Shown here one piece after another: positions 1 to 8,644 of a DNA stretch of 64,000 nt. The stretch lies in assembly GCA_965249775.1 (NCBI GenBank), contig OZ252253.1:4278001-4342000 (forward strand). Direction: 5' to 3'. Origin of the DNA: UBA822 sp965249775. GTDB lineage: Bacteria; Gemmatimonadota; Gemmatimonadetes; Longimicrobiales; Gaopeijiaceae. Made by a program: the position numbers and the translations under genes. Every line of letters begins with the position of its first letter. Position 1 is the first letter of the stretch. Below the pieces are notes generated by a model. It was given only the letters and a program-made list of their open reading frames with translations, had not been told where the DNA came from and searched no databases.

Positions 1-576
1 GCGAAGGAAGACGCTCGTCGGGTCGGAGCGGGCGTGGGAGAGCAGGCCTCGAGGGCGAGAGTGACGCTGGCGAGGTGGATGCTCGCCGAGGCGGAGGATG
101 TGGCCGACCTGGCAGAGCTTCGGTCCGTTCTTCTCCCGGCAGTGACGTTGGAGGAGGCCCAAGCGCTATTGAACGCGATCCGTCGGGTAGAGCTTCTCTG
201 GGAGTACGGCCTCGAGGGGGAGCCCATCGCCCTGATCGGCGCTGCTGAGATCTCACGAGATGTGCTGGCCGCTCGACGGCTCTCGACCGCGCTCTTCCAG
301 GCCTATGCGGATCAGGCGCCCAACGCTCCGTGGTATGCCAAGGCGCTCCTCGCGGCCAGGGAACTGACGACCGATCCGGCGGAGCGGCATCTGCTCGACG
401 AGCGGCTCAAGGCACTCCCCGAGGATCCCTATGTTCGCTATGCTCGTAGGGGTCACGATGTGCCTGAGCTCGGAGAGTTGGAGTACCGGCTTCAGGCGGA
501 AATCGACCCAGTCATCGAGCGGGTCGATGAGGAACTGATCGCCCGGAGGCAGCTCACGGGCGTGCCGAGAGAGTAG
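1..576 (+). CDS. C-terminal part of an unrecognised helical protein (5' end outside window)
   Basis: The reading frame is open from base 1 to the stop at 574-576, so this is probably the tail of a longer gene; a GTG at 34 is the first possible internal start. The visible ~190 residues are rich in Ala, Leu, Glu and Arg and look all-helical, somewhat like a TPR or helical-repeat protein, but I recognise no family. There is no signal peptide or membrane segment in the visible part. It lies 17 bp before pyrD on the same strand, so the genes could be co-transcribed, but no function follows from that. Confidence 0.6.
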   Translation, partial: AKEDARRVGAGVGEQASRARVTLARWMLAEAEDVADLAELRSVLLPAVTLEEAQALLNAIRRVELLWEYGLEGEPIALIGAAEISRDVLAARRLSTALFQAYADQAPNAPWYAKALLAARELTTDPAERHLLDERLKALPEDPYVRYARRGHDVPELGELEYRLQAEIDPVIERVDEELIARRQLTGVPRE

Positions 577-593
577 GATCGATCGATACGAAG

Positions 594-1571
594 ATGCCTA
601 CGAACAAGCCTACAGACGAATTACTGAGCCAAACCCTGTTCGGAGTGACATTTCACAATCCGGTGCTACTCGCCGCCGGAACGTGCGGATTCGGCGAGGA
701 GCTTCGGGATGCGCTCGACCTCGAGGCCCTGGGCGGCATCGTCACGAAATCCGTGACGCTGGAACCTCGGCTGGGTAACCCGGCACCGCGCGTCGTGGAG
801 GCCGGAAACGCCATGCTGAATTCGGTCGGTCTGGCGAACCCCGGCTTGGAACGTGTGTGCTCAGAGAAGCTTCCCTGGATGACGGAGCACCTTTCGGGTA
901 TCCAGGTGTTCGTGAGCGTGGCGGGCCACACACCGGACGAGTACCGGCTAATTGTCGAGGGACTCGAGTCGGTCGGCGGCTTTCTCGGGTACGAGTTGAA
1001 CCTCTCCTGTCCCAACGACACGCGCCTGGGTGGGCTTCCCTTCGCCCTGGATCCCGAGGCTCTCCGTGGCGTCGTTGAAGACGTGCGGGGTCTGACTGAT
1101 CGGCCGCTCCTAGTGAAGCTCGCTCCCAACGTCCCGGACATCGGGCCCGTTGCGGAAGCAGCAGAGGACGCCGGTGCAGACGGAGTCACGCTGGTGAACA
1201 CGATGCCGGGCTTGGTCATCGACATCGCGTCGCGGAGCGCCGCCCTCGGCGCAGGCTCCGGCGGTCTGTCGGGGCCGGCGTTACGAGCCGTAGGGGTGCA
1301 CGCCGTGCATCGGGCACGCAAGTGCACGCACGTTCCGCTCCTTGGGGTCGGCGGAATCACATCAGCCGGGGACGCGATCCAGTATCTTTTGGCGGGCGCA
1401 TCTCTTGTCCAGGTCGGTACCGCCACCTTCGCCGATCCGAGGACCGCGCAGACGGTTGCCAAGGGGATCGCCCGGTACGGGGAGAAAATGGGAATGGAGA
1501 ACATTCAGGACTTGATCGGAGCGTACGAGCGAACGGATCGTCCCGTGCGCGTCTCAGGAGGGCCGCGCTGA
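594..1571 (+). CDS. pyrD: Dihydroorotate dehydrogenase, class 1B catalytic subunit
   Basis: Oxidises dihydroorotate to orotate in de novo UMP synthesis; FMN-dependent, cytoplasmic. The 325-residue TIM-barrel protein begins with the typical N-terminal strand (FHNPVLLAAGTCGFGEE). It has the active-site motif NLSCPN at residues 136-141 with Cys139 as the class 1 catalytic base, VKLAPN, and a late GVGGI phosphate-binding loop. Cys rather than Ser marks class 1B, which normally pairs with a PyrK electron-transfer subunit; no pyrK is in this window. Start ATG 594. The stop is one base from the pyrF start, so the two are clearly an operon. Confidence 0.95.
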   Translation: MPTNKPTDELLSQTLFGVTFHNPVLLAAGTCGFGEELRDALDLEALGGIVTKSVTLEPRLGNPAPRVVEAGNAMLNSVGLANPGLERVCSEKLPWMTEHLSGIQVFVSVAGHTPDEYRLIVEGLESVGGFLGYELNLSCPNDTRLGGLPFALDPEALRGVVEDVRGLTDRPLLVKLAPNVPDIGPVAEAAEDAGADGVTLVNTMPGLVIDIASRSAALGAGSGGLSGPALRAVGVHAVHRARKCTHVPLLGVGGITSAGDAIQYLLAGASLVQVGTATFADPRTAQTVAKGIARYGEKMGMENIQDLIGAYERTDRPVRVSGGPR

Positions 1572-1572
1572 C

Positions 1573-2280
1573 ATGGCCCAGGTCATTGTCGCACTCGACG
1601 TTCCGACGCTGGACCGGGCCATGGATCTAGTGGATTCCCTCGGGGAAGGGACCGATTTCTATAAGGTGGGGCTCGAGCTCTTCACCCAGGAGGGCCCTTC
1701 CGTGGTCCGAGCGCTCAGAGGGAGGGACAAGCGCATCCTGCTCGACCTCAAGCTGCACGATATCCCGAACACGGTGGCGCGGGCCGTCGGCGGTGCGCAG
1801 GATCTCGGTGTCGACCTCTTGACCCTTCATGCGACGGGCGGACGGCGCATGATGGAGGCTGCGGCCGAGGCGGCCGGAGATAATCTCACGCTCCTCGGAG
1901 TCACCGTGCTGACGTCGATGACCGCGTCCGACGTGGGGGACTCGTGGGGCCGAGCCGTGGACTCGCTCGAGGAGGAGGTCGTGCGCTTGGCACGGCTCGC
2001 GCAGGAGTCTGGCTTCGGCGGTGTGGTGGCGTCGGTGCGGGAGGCGGCTCCGATCAGGGAGGCCGTGGGATCCGACCTGGTGGTGGTCACGCCGGGGATC
2101 CGCCCCGCGGGCGATGACGTGCACGACCAGGCCCGAGTCTCCACGCCTGCCGAGGCAGTGGCGGCCGGGGCCGACTACCTCGTGATCGGCCGTTCAGTCA
2201 CGCAGGCTTCCGACCCGGCGGAGGCGCTCCAGCGGGTTTATCAAGAGATGGAGGGCCCAAGCGCGGTACAGACGGCATGA
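1573..2280 (+). CDS. pyrF: Orotidine 5'-phosphate decarboxylase
   Basis: Decarboxylates OMP to UMP, the last step of de novo pyrimidine synthesis. The 235-residue protein has the catalytic DLKLHDIPNT segment at residues 58-67 with Asp58, Lys60 and Asp63, and the C-terminal phosphate-binding TPGIRP and VIGRSV motifs. Length is normal. It follows pyrD by one base, so expression is almost certainly coupled. Its last 18 bases, stop included, are repeated directly downstream (see the repeat entry). Confidence 0.96.
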   Translation: MAQVIVALDVPTLDRAMDLVDSLGEGTDFYKVGLELFTQEGPSVVRALRGRDKRILLDLKLHDIPNTVARAVGGAQDLGVDLLTLHATGGRRMMEAAAEAAGDNLTLLGVTVLTSMTASDVGDSWGRAVDSLEEEVVRLARLAQESGFGGVVASVREAAPIREAVGSDLVVVTPGIRPAGDDVHDQARVSTPAEAVAAGADYLVIGRSVTQASDPAEALQRVYQEMEGPSAVQTA

Positions 2281-2300
2281 AGGCGGTACAGACGGCATGA
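2263..2300 (+). repeat. Tandem duplication spanning the pyrF stop codon
   Basis: Bases 2263-2280, the end of pyrF with its TGA, recur exactly at 2283-2300 (18 of 18, period 20). Each copy ends in ATGA. In copy two the ATG is the start of the next gene (2297); in copy one the ATG opens only a seven-codon frame. An ancestral overlapping ATGA stop/start therefore seems to have been separated by the duplication. Confidence 0.9.
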
Positions 2301-2740
2301 GGGCGTTCGTCCTCGGAATGCTTTGCGTCGCGGTGGGTGCCGGCGCCCCTCCCGTGTGCCTGGGACAAGATCTCGCACAGGCCGCCACTGGATTCGCCCG
2401 GCAGTGGGCCGCCGGTGACGTGTCCGGGCTCCAGAGCCGGTTTTCCCGGAGCGGTGTGAGCGTTCAGTGGGAAGGGCGACCTCTCGGTGCTCTCTCCCCC
2501 CAGCGAGCTGGAGCCTCCATTCGGGAGTACTTGGAAAACCGTGAAGCCGCGTCGGCGCGCGTGTCTCGGACCGGCGAGGTGGGGGGCGAGCCCCCGCGGG
2601 GGTTTGCAGAGATGGGGTGGGAGTCGAGAATCCGGGGGACATCCGAGATGGTCACGCGGATGGTGTTCGTGGCGTTTGTATACGAGGATGGTACCTGGCG
2701 GGTGGCTGAACTTCGGGTTCTTCCGCAAAACCGACTTTGA
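2297..2740 (+). CDS. Small exported protein of unknown function
   Basis: A 147-residue protein with a Sec-type signal peptide (Arg2, hydrophobic run to about residue 20, probable cleavage near CLGQ-D). The mature part is about 120 residues with alternating polar/hydrophobic strands and a closing VYEDGTWRVAELRVL segment, a pattern seen in NTF2-like/SnoaL-fold proteins. That fold is only a guess and I recognise no family. The start is the ATG in the second copy of the pyrF 3' repeat. It sits between pyrF and cysS on the same strand. Confidence 0.6.
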   Translation: MRAFVLGMLCVAVGAGAPPVCLGQDLAQAATGFARQWAAGDVSGLQSRFSRSGVSVQWEGRPLGALSPQRAGASIREYLENREAASARVSRTGEVGGEPPRGFAEMGWESRIRGTSEMVTRMVFVAFVYEDGTWRVAELRVLPQNRL

Positions 2741-2825
2741 CGTCATCCTATCCGGCGTGCTGGCGGGGCGACCACCCCCGGGGCAGCCCAAAAATCCTCA
2801 AGCCAACCGTGAACTCCGCGACGAC

Positions 2826-4304
2826 ATGGCCCTGAGACTCTACGACACGTTGACTCGCTCGGTGAAGGATTTTGAGCCGGCCGAACCGCCTGTCGTCCGG
2901 CTCTACGCATGCGGTCCCACCGTGTACGACCACGCACACATCGGCAATTACCGGGCCTTTCTGGTCTACGATCTCCTCCACCGCCACCTGATGTGGTCCG
3001 GCTACGAGGTGGACTTCGTCATGAACCTCACCGATGTGGACGACAAGACTATCGATCGTGCGTCCGAGGCAGGGGAGGACGTGCGGGAGTACACGGCTCC
3101 ATTCACTGAGGACATCCTGGCCGACGCGCGAGCCCTCGGGATTCTGCCAGCTCGTAGCTATCCGTTGGCGACTGAGTACGTCCCCCAGATGGTCTCCTGG
3201 GTGGAGCGCCTCGAGGAAAAGGGACTCGCCTACTCGGTGGAGGGCGGGTCCGTCTTTTTCTCGATCGAAGCGTTCCCCGAGTATGGCCGGCTCAAGGGGC
3301 TGGACCCCGAGTGCACGCGGCCGGGGGCGCGGGTAGCGGACGACGAATACGAGAAGGAGAATGTCCGCGACTTCGCACTCTGGAAGGGGGCCAAACCCGT
3401 CGACGAGGGAGTGGGCGCAGCCTGGGATTCGCCCTGGGGTAGGGGGCGGCCCGGCTGGCACCTGGAGTGCTCGGTCATGAGCATCGCCGAGCTCGGAGAG
3501 ACGCTGGACATCCATATGGGCGGTGAAGACCTGGTCTTTCCGCATCACGAGAACGAGATCGCCCAGTCCGAGGGAGTGACCGGTAAGCCCTTCGTGCGGC
3601 ACTGGGTCCATATAAAGCATCTGGTCGTCGAGGGCGAGAAGATGTCCAAGTCGCTCGGCAACACCATTACGATTCGCCAGTTGCTCGAGGAGGGGCTGAG
3701 CCCGGCCGCCATCCGTCATCAGTTGCTCGGCGCCCAGTATCGGCGGGAATTGAACTTCACCCGAGACGGCATCGCGGCTTCCGCCGCGGCTGTCCAGCGC
3801 CTCCTGGACTTCGAGGCGCGGCTGGCCGAGACCGTCGGGGTGGCCGGCGGGGACGGTGAGATCGTCGGGGACGGAGCAGTCGGTGAGGCCGGAGCAGGTG
3901 AAGGGCCGCTGGCTCGTTTGGCCGGCGAAGCCATCGAGGCTTTTCGCGCCGCGCTCGATGACGATCTCAACTCGGCCGAGGCCCTCGCCGCCTTGTTCGT
4001 CTTCGTGAACCGCGTGAACAGCGAGCTGGACGCCGCTTCCGACGTCACCGAATCCGACCTGGAATCCGCGCGGAGCGCGCTCGCCTCGATCGATGAAGTG
4101 ATGGGGCTTCTCAGCGTGGCACGCGAGGGCCTCGGGGTGGATGACGACTTGGCGTCGGAGATCGAGTCACTCATCGTCGAGCGCGACGCGGCTCGGGCGA
4201 ACCAGGACTTTGCACGCGCGGATGCCATCCGGGACGAGCTCGGCGAGCGCGGCATCGTGCTGGAGGACTCCGCGGGTGGCACGCGCTGGAAGCGCGTCCG
4301 ATGA
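2826..4304 (+). CDS. cysS: Cysteinyl-tRNA synthetase
   Basis: Class I aminoacyl-tRNA synthetase charging tRNA-Cys; cytoplasmic and essential. The open frame continues upstream to 2487, but that part overlaps the previous gene; homology begins at ATG 2826 (MALRLYDTLTR), giving 492 residues, the normal size. HIGN is at residues 38-41 and KMSKS at 272-276. Zinc ligands are visible as the early Cys in YACGPTVYD, the Cys of WHLECS, and the HHENE segment. A Gly/Ala/Glu-rich loop near residues 340-360 looks like a lineage-specific insertion in the linker before the anticodon-binding part. Confidence 0.96.
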   Translation: MALRLYDTLTRSVKDFEPAEPPVVRLYACGPTVYDHAHIGNYRAFLVYDLLHRHLMWSGYEVDFVMNLTDVDDKTIDRASEAGEDVREYTAPFTEDILADARALGILPARSYPLATEYVPQMVSWVERLEEKGLAYSVEGGSVFFSIEAFPEYGRLKGLDPECTRPGARVADDEYEKENVRDFALWKGAKPVDEGVGAAWDSPWGRGRPGWHLECSVMSIAELGETLDIHMGGEDLVFPHHENEIAQSEGVTGKPFVRHWVHIKHLVVEGEKMSKSLGNTITIRQLLEEGLSPAAIRHQLLGAQYRRELNFTRDGIAASAAAVQRLLDFEARLAETVGVAGGDGEIVGDGAVGEAGAGEGPLARLAGEAIEAFRAALDDDLNSAEALAALFVFVNRVNSELDAASDVTESDLESARSALASIDEVMGLLSVAREGLGVDDDLASEIESLIVERDAARANQDFARADAIRDELGERGIVLEDSAGGTRWKRVR

Positions 4305-4319
4305 CGAGGGTCCGATGAC
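4296..4319 (+). repeat. Short tandem duplication at the cysS stop codon
   Basis: The ten bases GTCCGATGAC occur at 4296-4305, including the cysS TGA, and again at 4310-4319, period 14. Another example of the 3'-end duplications found across this window. Confidence 0.7.
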
Positions 4320-4334
4320 CTCGAGGAGCCGAGC

Positions 4335-5762
4335 ATGACGACTGCCCAGCCGGTCGCTGGACCGAAGCTGACGCCCGTCCAAAGGTTCGGGGAGGCGATC
4401 GCCGACCGGGTAGAGCGATGGATGCCGAGCCCGTTCCTGTTCGCCATCATCCTGACCTACGTCGCCGCGGGCGCAGCGTTCATCTCGGAAGGGTCCCCCG
4501 TGAGCGAGATCGCACTCTCGTGGTACGGAGGCTTCTGGGACCTGCTGCAGTTCGCGATGCAGATGATCATCATCCTCGTGACCGCCAACGTAGTGGCGTA
4601 CCACCCGTGGGCGAGGCGTGTGATCCTCATCCTCGTGCGGATTCCCAAGAACGGCGCGCAGGCCGCCGTGCTAGTGGCCGTCGCATCGATGCTGACCGCA
4701 TGGATCTCGTGGGGCCTCAGCCTCATCTTCGGAGCGATCCTGGCCCGTGAAATGGGGAAATACGCCGCCGGGAACGGAATGACCGTCCACTATCCACTGT
4801 TGGCCGTGGCCGGTTACATGGGGCTCAGCGTCAATTTCGGTTGGGGGTTGTCGAGCTCGGCGGGCCTCCTGCAAGCCACCGAGGGAAACGAGCTGATGGA
4901 GATGGGCTTCGTCGATCGCGTGATCCCCGCGACGGAGTGGGTCTTCCACTCCTACCCGCTGACTCTCACTGCTTTGTCGGTGGTCTACGTCTCGATCATG
5001 CTATACCTGCTGAGCCCACCCAAGGAGAACTGCCGGGTGATCGGGCACTACGTGGATCTCGGCGTCGGCGAGGGTGCCCAGCCGGAGGCGGCCCCGGTCG
5101 AACAGGCGGCCCGCTCGAGTGACGCGGAGCCAACGATAGCCGACAAGATCGACAACAGCAGGATCCTGGGCGGCATCCTCGCGCTGACCGGCGTCGTAGT
5201 GGTTCTGAGCGTGTTCTTCACGCAAGGCCTCGATGCGCTCAACCTGGACAACTTCAACTTCGGGTTCCTCATGATCGGGCTCTTGCTCTACCTCAGCCCG
5301 ACCAAATACCTGCAGGAGTTCTACGACGCTGTGAAGGGGAGCGCGGGCGTCGTCCTGCTCTTCCCGTTCTACGCCGGCATCATCGGAATCATGACGGGGA
5401 CCGGTTTGGTCGATTCCATGACCACGACGCTGCTCTCGGTCGCCACACCGGACAACTTCCCGGTCGTGGCATGGATGACCGGAGGGACCCTCAACCTTTT
5501 CGTCCCCTCCGCCGGCGGTGAGTGGGCGATCATCGGTGGGCCAATGATGATGGCCGGTGCCGAGTTGGGAATCCCCCACGGCCAGACGATCGCGGCCTAC
5601 GCGGTCGGAGACGCACACACGAACCTCCTCAACCCGTTCTGGGCCATCCCGTTGCTGGCCATCACCGGCCTTCGCGCCCGGGACATGTTCGGCTACGCCA
5701 TCACGATGATGCTCTTGCTCATCCCGTTTCTGGCGATCACGCTCTACTTTCTTCCGTACTGA
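4335..5762 (+). CDS. atoE: Short-chain fatty acid transporter, AtoE family
   Basis: Predicted inner-membrane carrier for short-chain fatty acids such as acetoacetate or butyrate. The 475-residue protein has about ten hydrophobic helices and the AtoE-like opening (RWMPSPFLFAIILTY, then GFWDLLQFAMQM), the conserved WISWGLSLIFGAILARE loop and a late NLFVPSAGGEWAIIGGP segment. Between helices there is a polar cytoplasmic stretch around residues 225-270. No acetoacetate-degradation genes (atoDAB) are beside it, so the substrate is inferred from family only. It starts 30 bp after cysS. Confidence 0.85.
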   Translation: MTTAQPVAGPKLTPVQRFGEAIADRVERWMPSPFLFAIILTYVAAGAAFISEGSPVSEIALSWYGGFWDLLQFAMQMIIILVTANVVAYHPWARRVILILVRIPKNGAQAAVLVAVASMLTAWISWGLSLIFGAILAREMGKYAAGNGMTVHYPLLAVAGYMGLSVNFGWGLSSSAGLLQATEGNELMEMGFVDRVIPATEWVFHSYPLTLTALSVVYVSIMLYLLSPPKENCRVIGHYVDLGVGEGAQPEAAPVEQAARSSDAEPTIADKIDNSRILGGILALTGVVVVLSVFFTQGLDALNLDNFNFGFLMIGLLLYLSPTKYLQEFYDAVKGSAGVVLLFPFYAGIIGIMTGTGLVDSMTTTLLSVATPDNFPVVAWMTGGTLNLFVPSAGGEWAIIGGPMMMAGAELGIPHGQTIAAYAVGDAHTNLLNPFWAIPLLAITGLRARDMFGYAITMMLLLIPFLAITLYFLPY

Positions 5763-5794
5763 GTCCGAATCCACCCAAGAGCACGGAGATCATA

Positions 5795-6373
5795 ATGAAT
5801 CGTTCGCTCACGACAGCGGTCGGTCTTGCGCTCGCGCTTGCCGCCTTTCCGACCTTGGCGACCGCTCAAGGGCAATGGAGGACATTGTTCGACGGGTCCA
5901 GCCTCGACGGTTGGAGAGTTCTCGGAAGCGCCAACTGGGAGTTGGGAGACGGCGCCGTTTCAGCCAACAGCGGCAACGGGTTTCTCGTCTCGGAGGAGTC
6001 CTATGGTGACTTCGAGTTGAGGCTAGAGTTTTGGGTGGATGAGCCTGCGAACAGCGGCATTTTCATTCGCTGCTCCGATCCCCAGAGCGTCACCGATCGA
6101 AACTCGTATGAGGTCAATATCTACGATACCCGGGCCGATCAGACGTACAGGACCGGAGGGATTGTGCACCTGGCGGCGCCGAGCGCCGTGATCAACGCCG
6201 GGGGTCGATGGAACAGCTATCAAATCACGGCCCGGGGTTCTAGGCTCGTCGTCGTCCTGAACGGCACGCAGTTGGTCGACACGACCGACGATCAGTTTGC
6301 GAGCGGCCCGTTCGCGCTTCAGTACGGGGCGGGCACGGTCCGATTCCGCAACGTCCAGATTCGATCGCTCTAA
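5795..6373 (+). CDS. Exported DUF1080 (3-keto-disaccharide hydrolase-type) protein
   Basis: A 192-residue protein with a clear signal peptide (NRSLTTAVGLALALAAF, cleavage near ATAQ-G) followed by a single concanavalin-like beta-sandwich domain. The DUF1080 signature is visible: LFDGSSLDGWR at the start, FELRLEFWVDEPANSGIF in the middle, and GPFALQYGAGTVRFRNVQI at the end. Members are exported glycoside-active or carbohydrate-binding proteins. The open frame runs upstream inside atoE, but ATG 5795 gives the signal peptide and was chosen. It precedes the binding-protein gene by 7 bp, suggesting a shared transcript. Confidence 0.85.
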   Translation: MNRSLTTAVGLALALAAFPTLATAQGQWRTLFDGSSLDGWRVLGSANWELGDGAVSANSGNGFLVSEESYGDFELRLEFWVDEPANSGIFIRCSDPQSVTDRNSYEVNIYDTRADQTYRTGGIVHLAAPSAVINAGGRWNSYQITARGSRLVVVLNGTQLVDTTDDQFASGPFALQYGAGTVRFRNVQIRSL

Positions 6374-6380
6374 GAAGCCA

Positions 6381-7574
6381 ATGGCCGTCACACGGCGCGA
6401 GTTCATAGCCGCCGCGGGCCCGGCACTTGCCGCGGCCGGCTCATCGATTGGGTTCCCCGCGATCGCCCAAACCAGACCGCTCAAGGTCGGGGTCTTCGTC
6501 AGTGAGGTGGATGCGCAGGGGGTGGATGAGCTGGCCGAGCCGTACGTCTCTCAGATGCGACTCGGTCTCGGGCTTGCGGCGTCCGAGATCAACACCATGG
6601 GCGGCATACTCGGGAGGCCGGTGGAGTTCGTCTACCGCGATGACGGGGGGAGCCCGCCGTCCCAGTCCGCCACGAGGGCGCTCATCGCCGAAGAGGGCTG
6701 CGAGGCGATCGTGAGCGGCTTCCTCATGGCCTCCCCGCGGTTGATCACCATCCGCCTGAACGCGCTGGGCGCGACGGTCCCCGTGCTCCATGGCCTGTGG
6801 ACCGACGGCTCCTTTTGTGGCCCGTTCACGAAACACTTTGGCCCGACGGCGAGGCAGATCGTCCCGTCGATCCGCGCCTATCTGGGCGATCTGGACGATG
6901 GGTTTCGGGCTCGGCCGTTCTCGATTTCCAACTGGACCCCGTCGGGGCGCAGCGTCTCGGAGTATCTGTACGGTGCGCTCGGTGGCGCGCACACTGGTGA
7001 TGCGTTGGTCACGACGCCTGTGTTGGGAAATCATCCGGGCGAATACCGCGCGGTGATGCAGTGGGCGCATGAGGTGGAGTCCAACATCATCTGGAACGCG
7101 GATCCACGACCCTACGCCGTCAATGCGGTCAATCAGGCCGTCGAGCTCGGGATCGCCGAGGGCAAGATCTTTGCCCATCTCGACTTCAGCGAATGGCAGG
7201 CGTTACAGCTCGTGCCTGGCGCCTCCATCATCACGTGCGTCCCGTTTGTCGCCAGCGATCCAAGCCCGGCAGTCCAGGACTTCGTCGCACGCGCCAACGC
7301 GATGCCGGGTGGCGAGCTCGTCACACACGTCGCCTTTACCCACTACAACTCGTTGATGGCGCTGAAGGCGGCGATGGAGCGGTCCGGAGAAGCTGACGCG
7401 GCCGCGGCACTTACCGGCCTCGCTGGTCTGACTATCGAGACCGCGACAGGTCCGCTCACCCTGGATGGTGCCGGCTATGCGACAATGCCACTGTTCGTGG
7501 CCACCGCGGAGGGCGGCGGACAACTGCAGGTGGTCCAGAAGATCGATCAGATCGAGTCCGGCGCAGCCTGTTAG
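6381..7574 (+). CDS. Tat-exported periplasmic substrate-binding protein (Peripla_BP_6/UrtA-like)
   Basis: A 397-residue protein starting at ATG 6381. It has a twin-arginine signal (TRREFIAAAGPALAAAG, cleavage near AIAQ-T), then a type I periplasmic-binding fold: LKVGVFVSE, a GLAASEINTMGGILGRPVEF segment typical of branched-chain amino acid, amide or urea receptors, and a second lobe from about residue 150. No permease or ATPase genes are adjacent, so it may serve a transporter elsewhere or act as a stand-alone receptor. The ligand cannot be read from the sequence. It is the last gene of the plus-strand run; the next genes are convergent. Confidence 0.8.
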   Translation: MAVTRREFIAAAGPALAAAGSSIGFPAIAQTRPLKVGVFVSEVDAQGVDELAEPYVSQMRLGLGLAASEINTMGGILGRPVEFVYRDDGGSPPSQSATRALIAEEGCEAIVSGFLMASPRLITIRLNALGATVPVLHGLWTDGSFCGPFTKHFGPTARQIVPSIRAYLGDLDDGFRARPFSISNWTPSGRSVSEYLYGALGGAHTGDALVTTPVLGNHPGEYRAVMQWAHEVESNIIWNADPRPYAVNAVNQAVELGIAEGKIFAHLDFSEWQALQLVPGASIITCVPFVASDPSPAVQDFVARANAMPGGELVTHVAFTHYNSLMALKAAMERSGEADAAAALTGLAGLTIETATGPLTLDGAGYATMPLFVATAEGGGQLQVVQKIDQIESGAAC

Positions 7575-7600
7575 CCTGGTACTACTGCCCTACTAGAGCC

Positions 7601-8644
7601 TCAGAACACCGTACTCTGTACGCGAACCGTAACCTCCACGTCGTCATACAGTCCTCCGTCGTCGGCACGACCCCGGAGCACATAAGTCCCCGGCTCGGAG
7701 AACGTGACCTCGCTCACCCACCGTCCGTCCTCCGGAGCCTCCGGGAGGGTCCAGCCGGTCGTCCAGGGCGAATTGGCGAAGGGCCGTGTGTCCTCCCACG
7801 TCTTGATCTGGGGAGGGTCGAACTCCACGCCTTCGCCGGGGCCCCGGTACACGAACCACGTGAAGTGCAGACCCAACCTCTTGCTCACCGTCCCCGACGC
7901 CGTCCCCCTCCCGAGGGCTCGCTCCAAGAGCTCCCGCGGGGTGGGCCCGTCGTCCTCTTCTTCGTCCTCTACTTCGGTGTCTTCTTCGGCGTCTTCTTCG
8001 GCGTCTTCTTCGTCCCCTTCTTCGTCCGCTTCGGAATCCGTTCCCCCGGAGAAGAAGTTAACGCTTGTCGGCTGGCCGTCGTCGGTGACCACCGCCGCCA
8101 GCGTCAGGGTCTCGCCGACCCTCACGCTCCGCTCCACCCCCCCCTCCAGCTCTATTGCCGGCGGCACGTTCGCCCGGATCTCCGGACTACTGGTCCCCGC
8201 ACCCAACGCCCCCGTCTCCGACATGATGACCATGTTGTCCGTGTAGAGATCTTCACGGAGCGTGCCATAGGCTCGGTGCTCCTGGCCGTTCGCCAGTAGC
8301 GTCCAAACCAACTCGTCGTCCTCCCCGAAGTCCGCCGGTACCCGTACCTTGAAGACGTAGCGGTTGCGTCGGGGAAAGAAGTGCGCCGGCTGGCCCTGGT
8401 CGGGCGGCCCCGGCAAAAAGTGGTTGTCCAGCCCGACCGGAATCTCCAGTTCCTGCACCCAGTTCTCGTTCATGTAGCCGAAGAGCATGTCGACCGAACC
8501 GTCCGGATTCCGCTCCCACCCTTCGTAGGCCGGGTAGACCGGCTGGCCTTTAGAATACGACAGCCGCTGGGCGTCGGCCGACTGGGGATCCGCGGCCAGG
8601 AGGCAGACCAAGAGGAGAACCGAGGCAGACCCTCTCATCTTCAT
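7601..8644 (-). CDS. Exported protein of unknown function with acidic low-complexity linker
   Basis: About 347 residues with an N-terminal signal peptide (SASVLLLVCLLAADPQSADAQ). The N-terminal half has strand-rich segments (NRYVFKVRVPADFGEDDELVWTL cut across several strands) and the middle holds a VRVGETLTLAAVVTDDG motif typical of Ig/PKD-like domains. An almost purely Asp/Glu stretch of about 30 residues follows, then a C-terminal strand pattern ending GTYVLRGRADDGGLYDDVEV, again Ig-like. The start ATG 8644 overlaps the upstream stop as TGATG, so the two genes are translationally coupled; a GTG at 8647 is an alternative. Probably periplasmic and a partner of the cytochrome-like protein. Family not recognised. 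Confidence 0.7.
   Translation of the reverse strand: MKMRGSASVLLLVCLLAADPQSADAQRLSYSKGQPVYPAYEGWERNPDGSVDMLFGYMNENWVQELEIPVGLDNHFLPGPPDQGQPAHFFPRRNRYVFKVRVPADFGEDDELVWTLLANGQEHRAYGTLREDLYTDNMVIMSETGALGAGTSSPEIRANVPPAIELEGGVERSVRVGETLTLAAVVTDDGQPTSVNFFSGGTDSEADEEGDEEDAEEDAEEDTEVEDEEEDDGPTPRELLERALGRGTASGTVSKRLGLHFTWFVYRGPGEGVEFDPPQIKTWEDTRPFANSPWTTGWTLPEAPEDGRWVSEVTFSEPGTYVLRGRADDGGLYDDVEVTVRVQSTVF

Noticed and set aside
653..3719. Long minus-strand frames over pyrD, pyrF and cysS (up to 323 codons)
   Set aside because: High-GC shadow frames, Arg/Pro/Ser-rich, without domains, lying opposite well-identified genes.
6381..7574. Branched-chain amino acid ABC transporter locus
   Set aside because: Only the binding protein is present; no permease or ATPase genes in the window.
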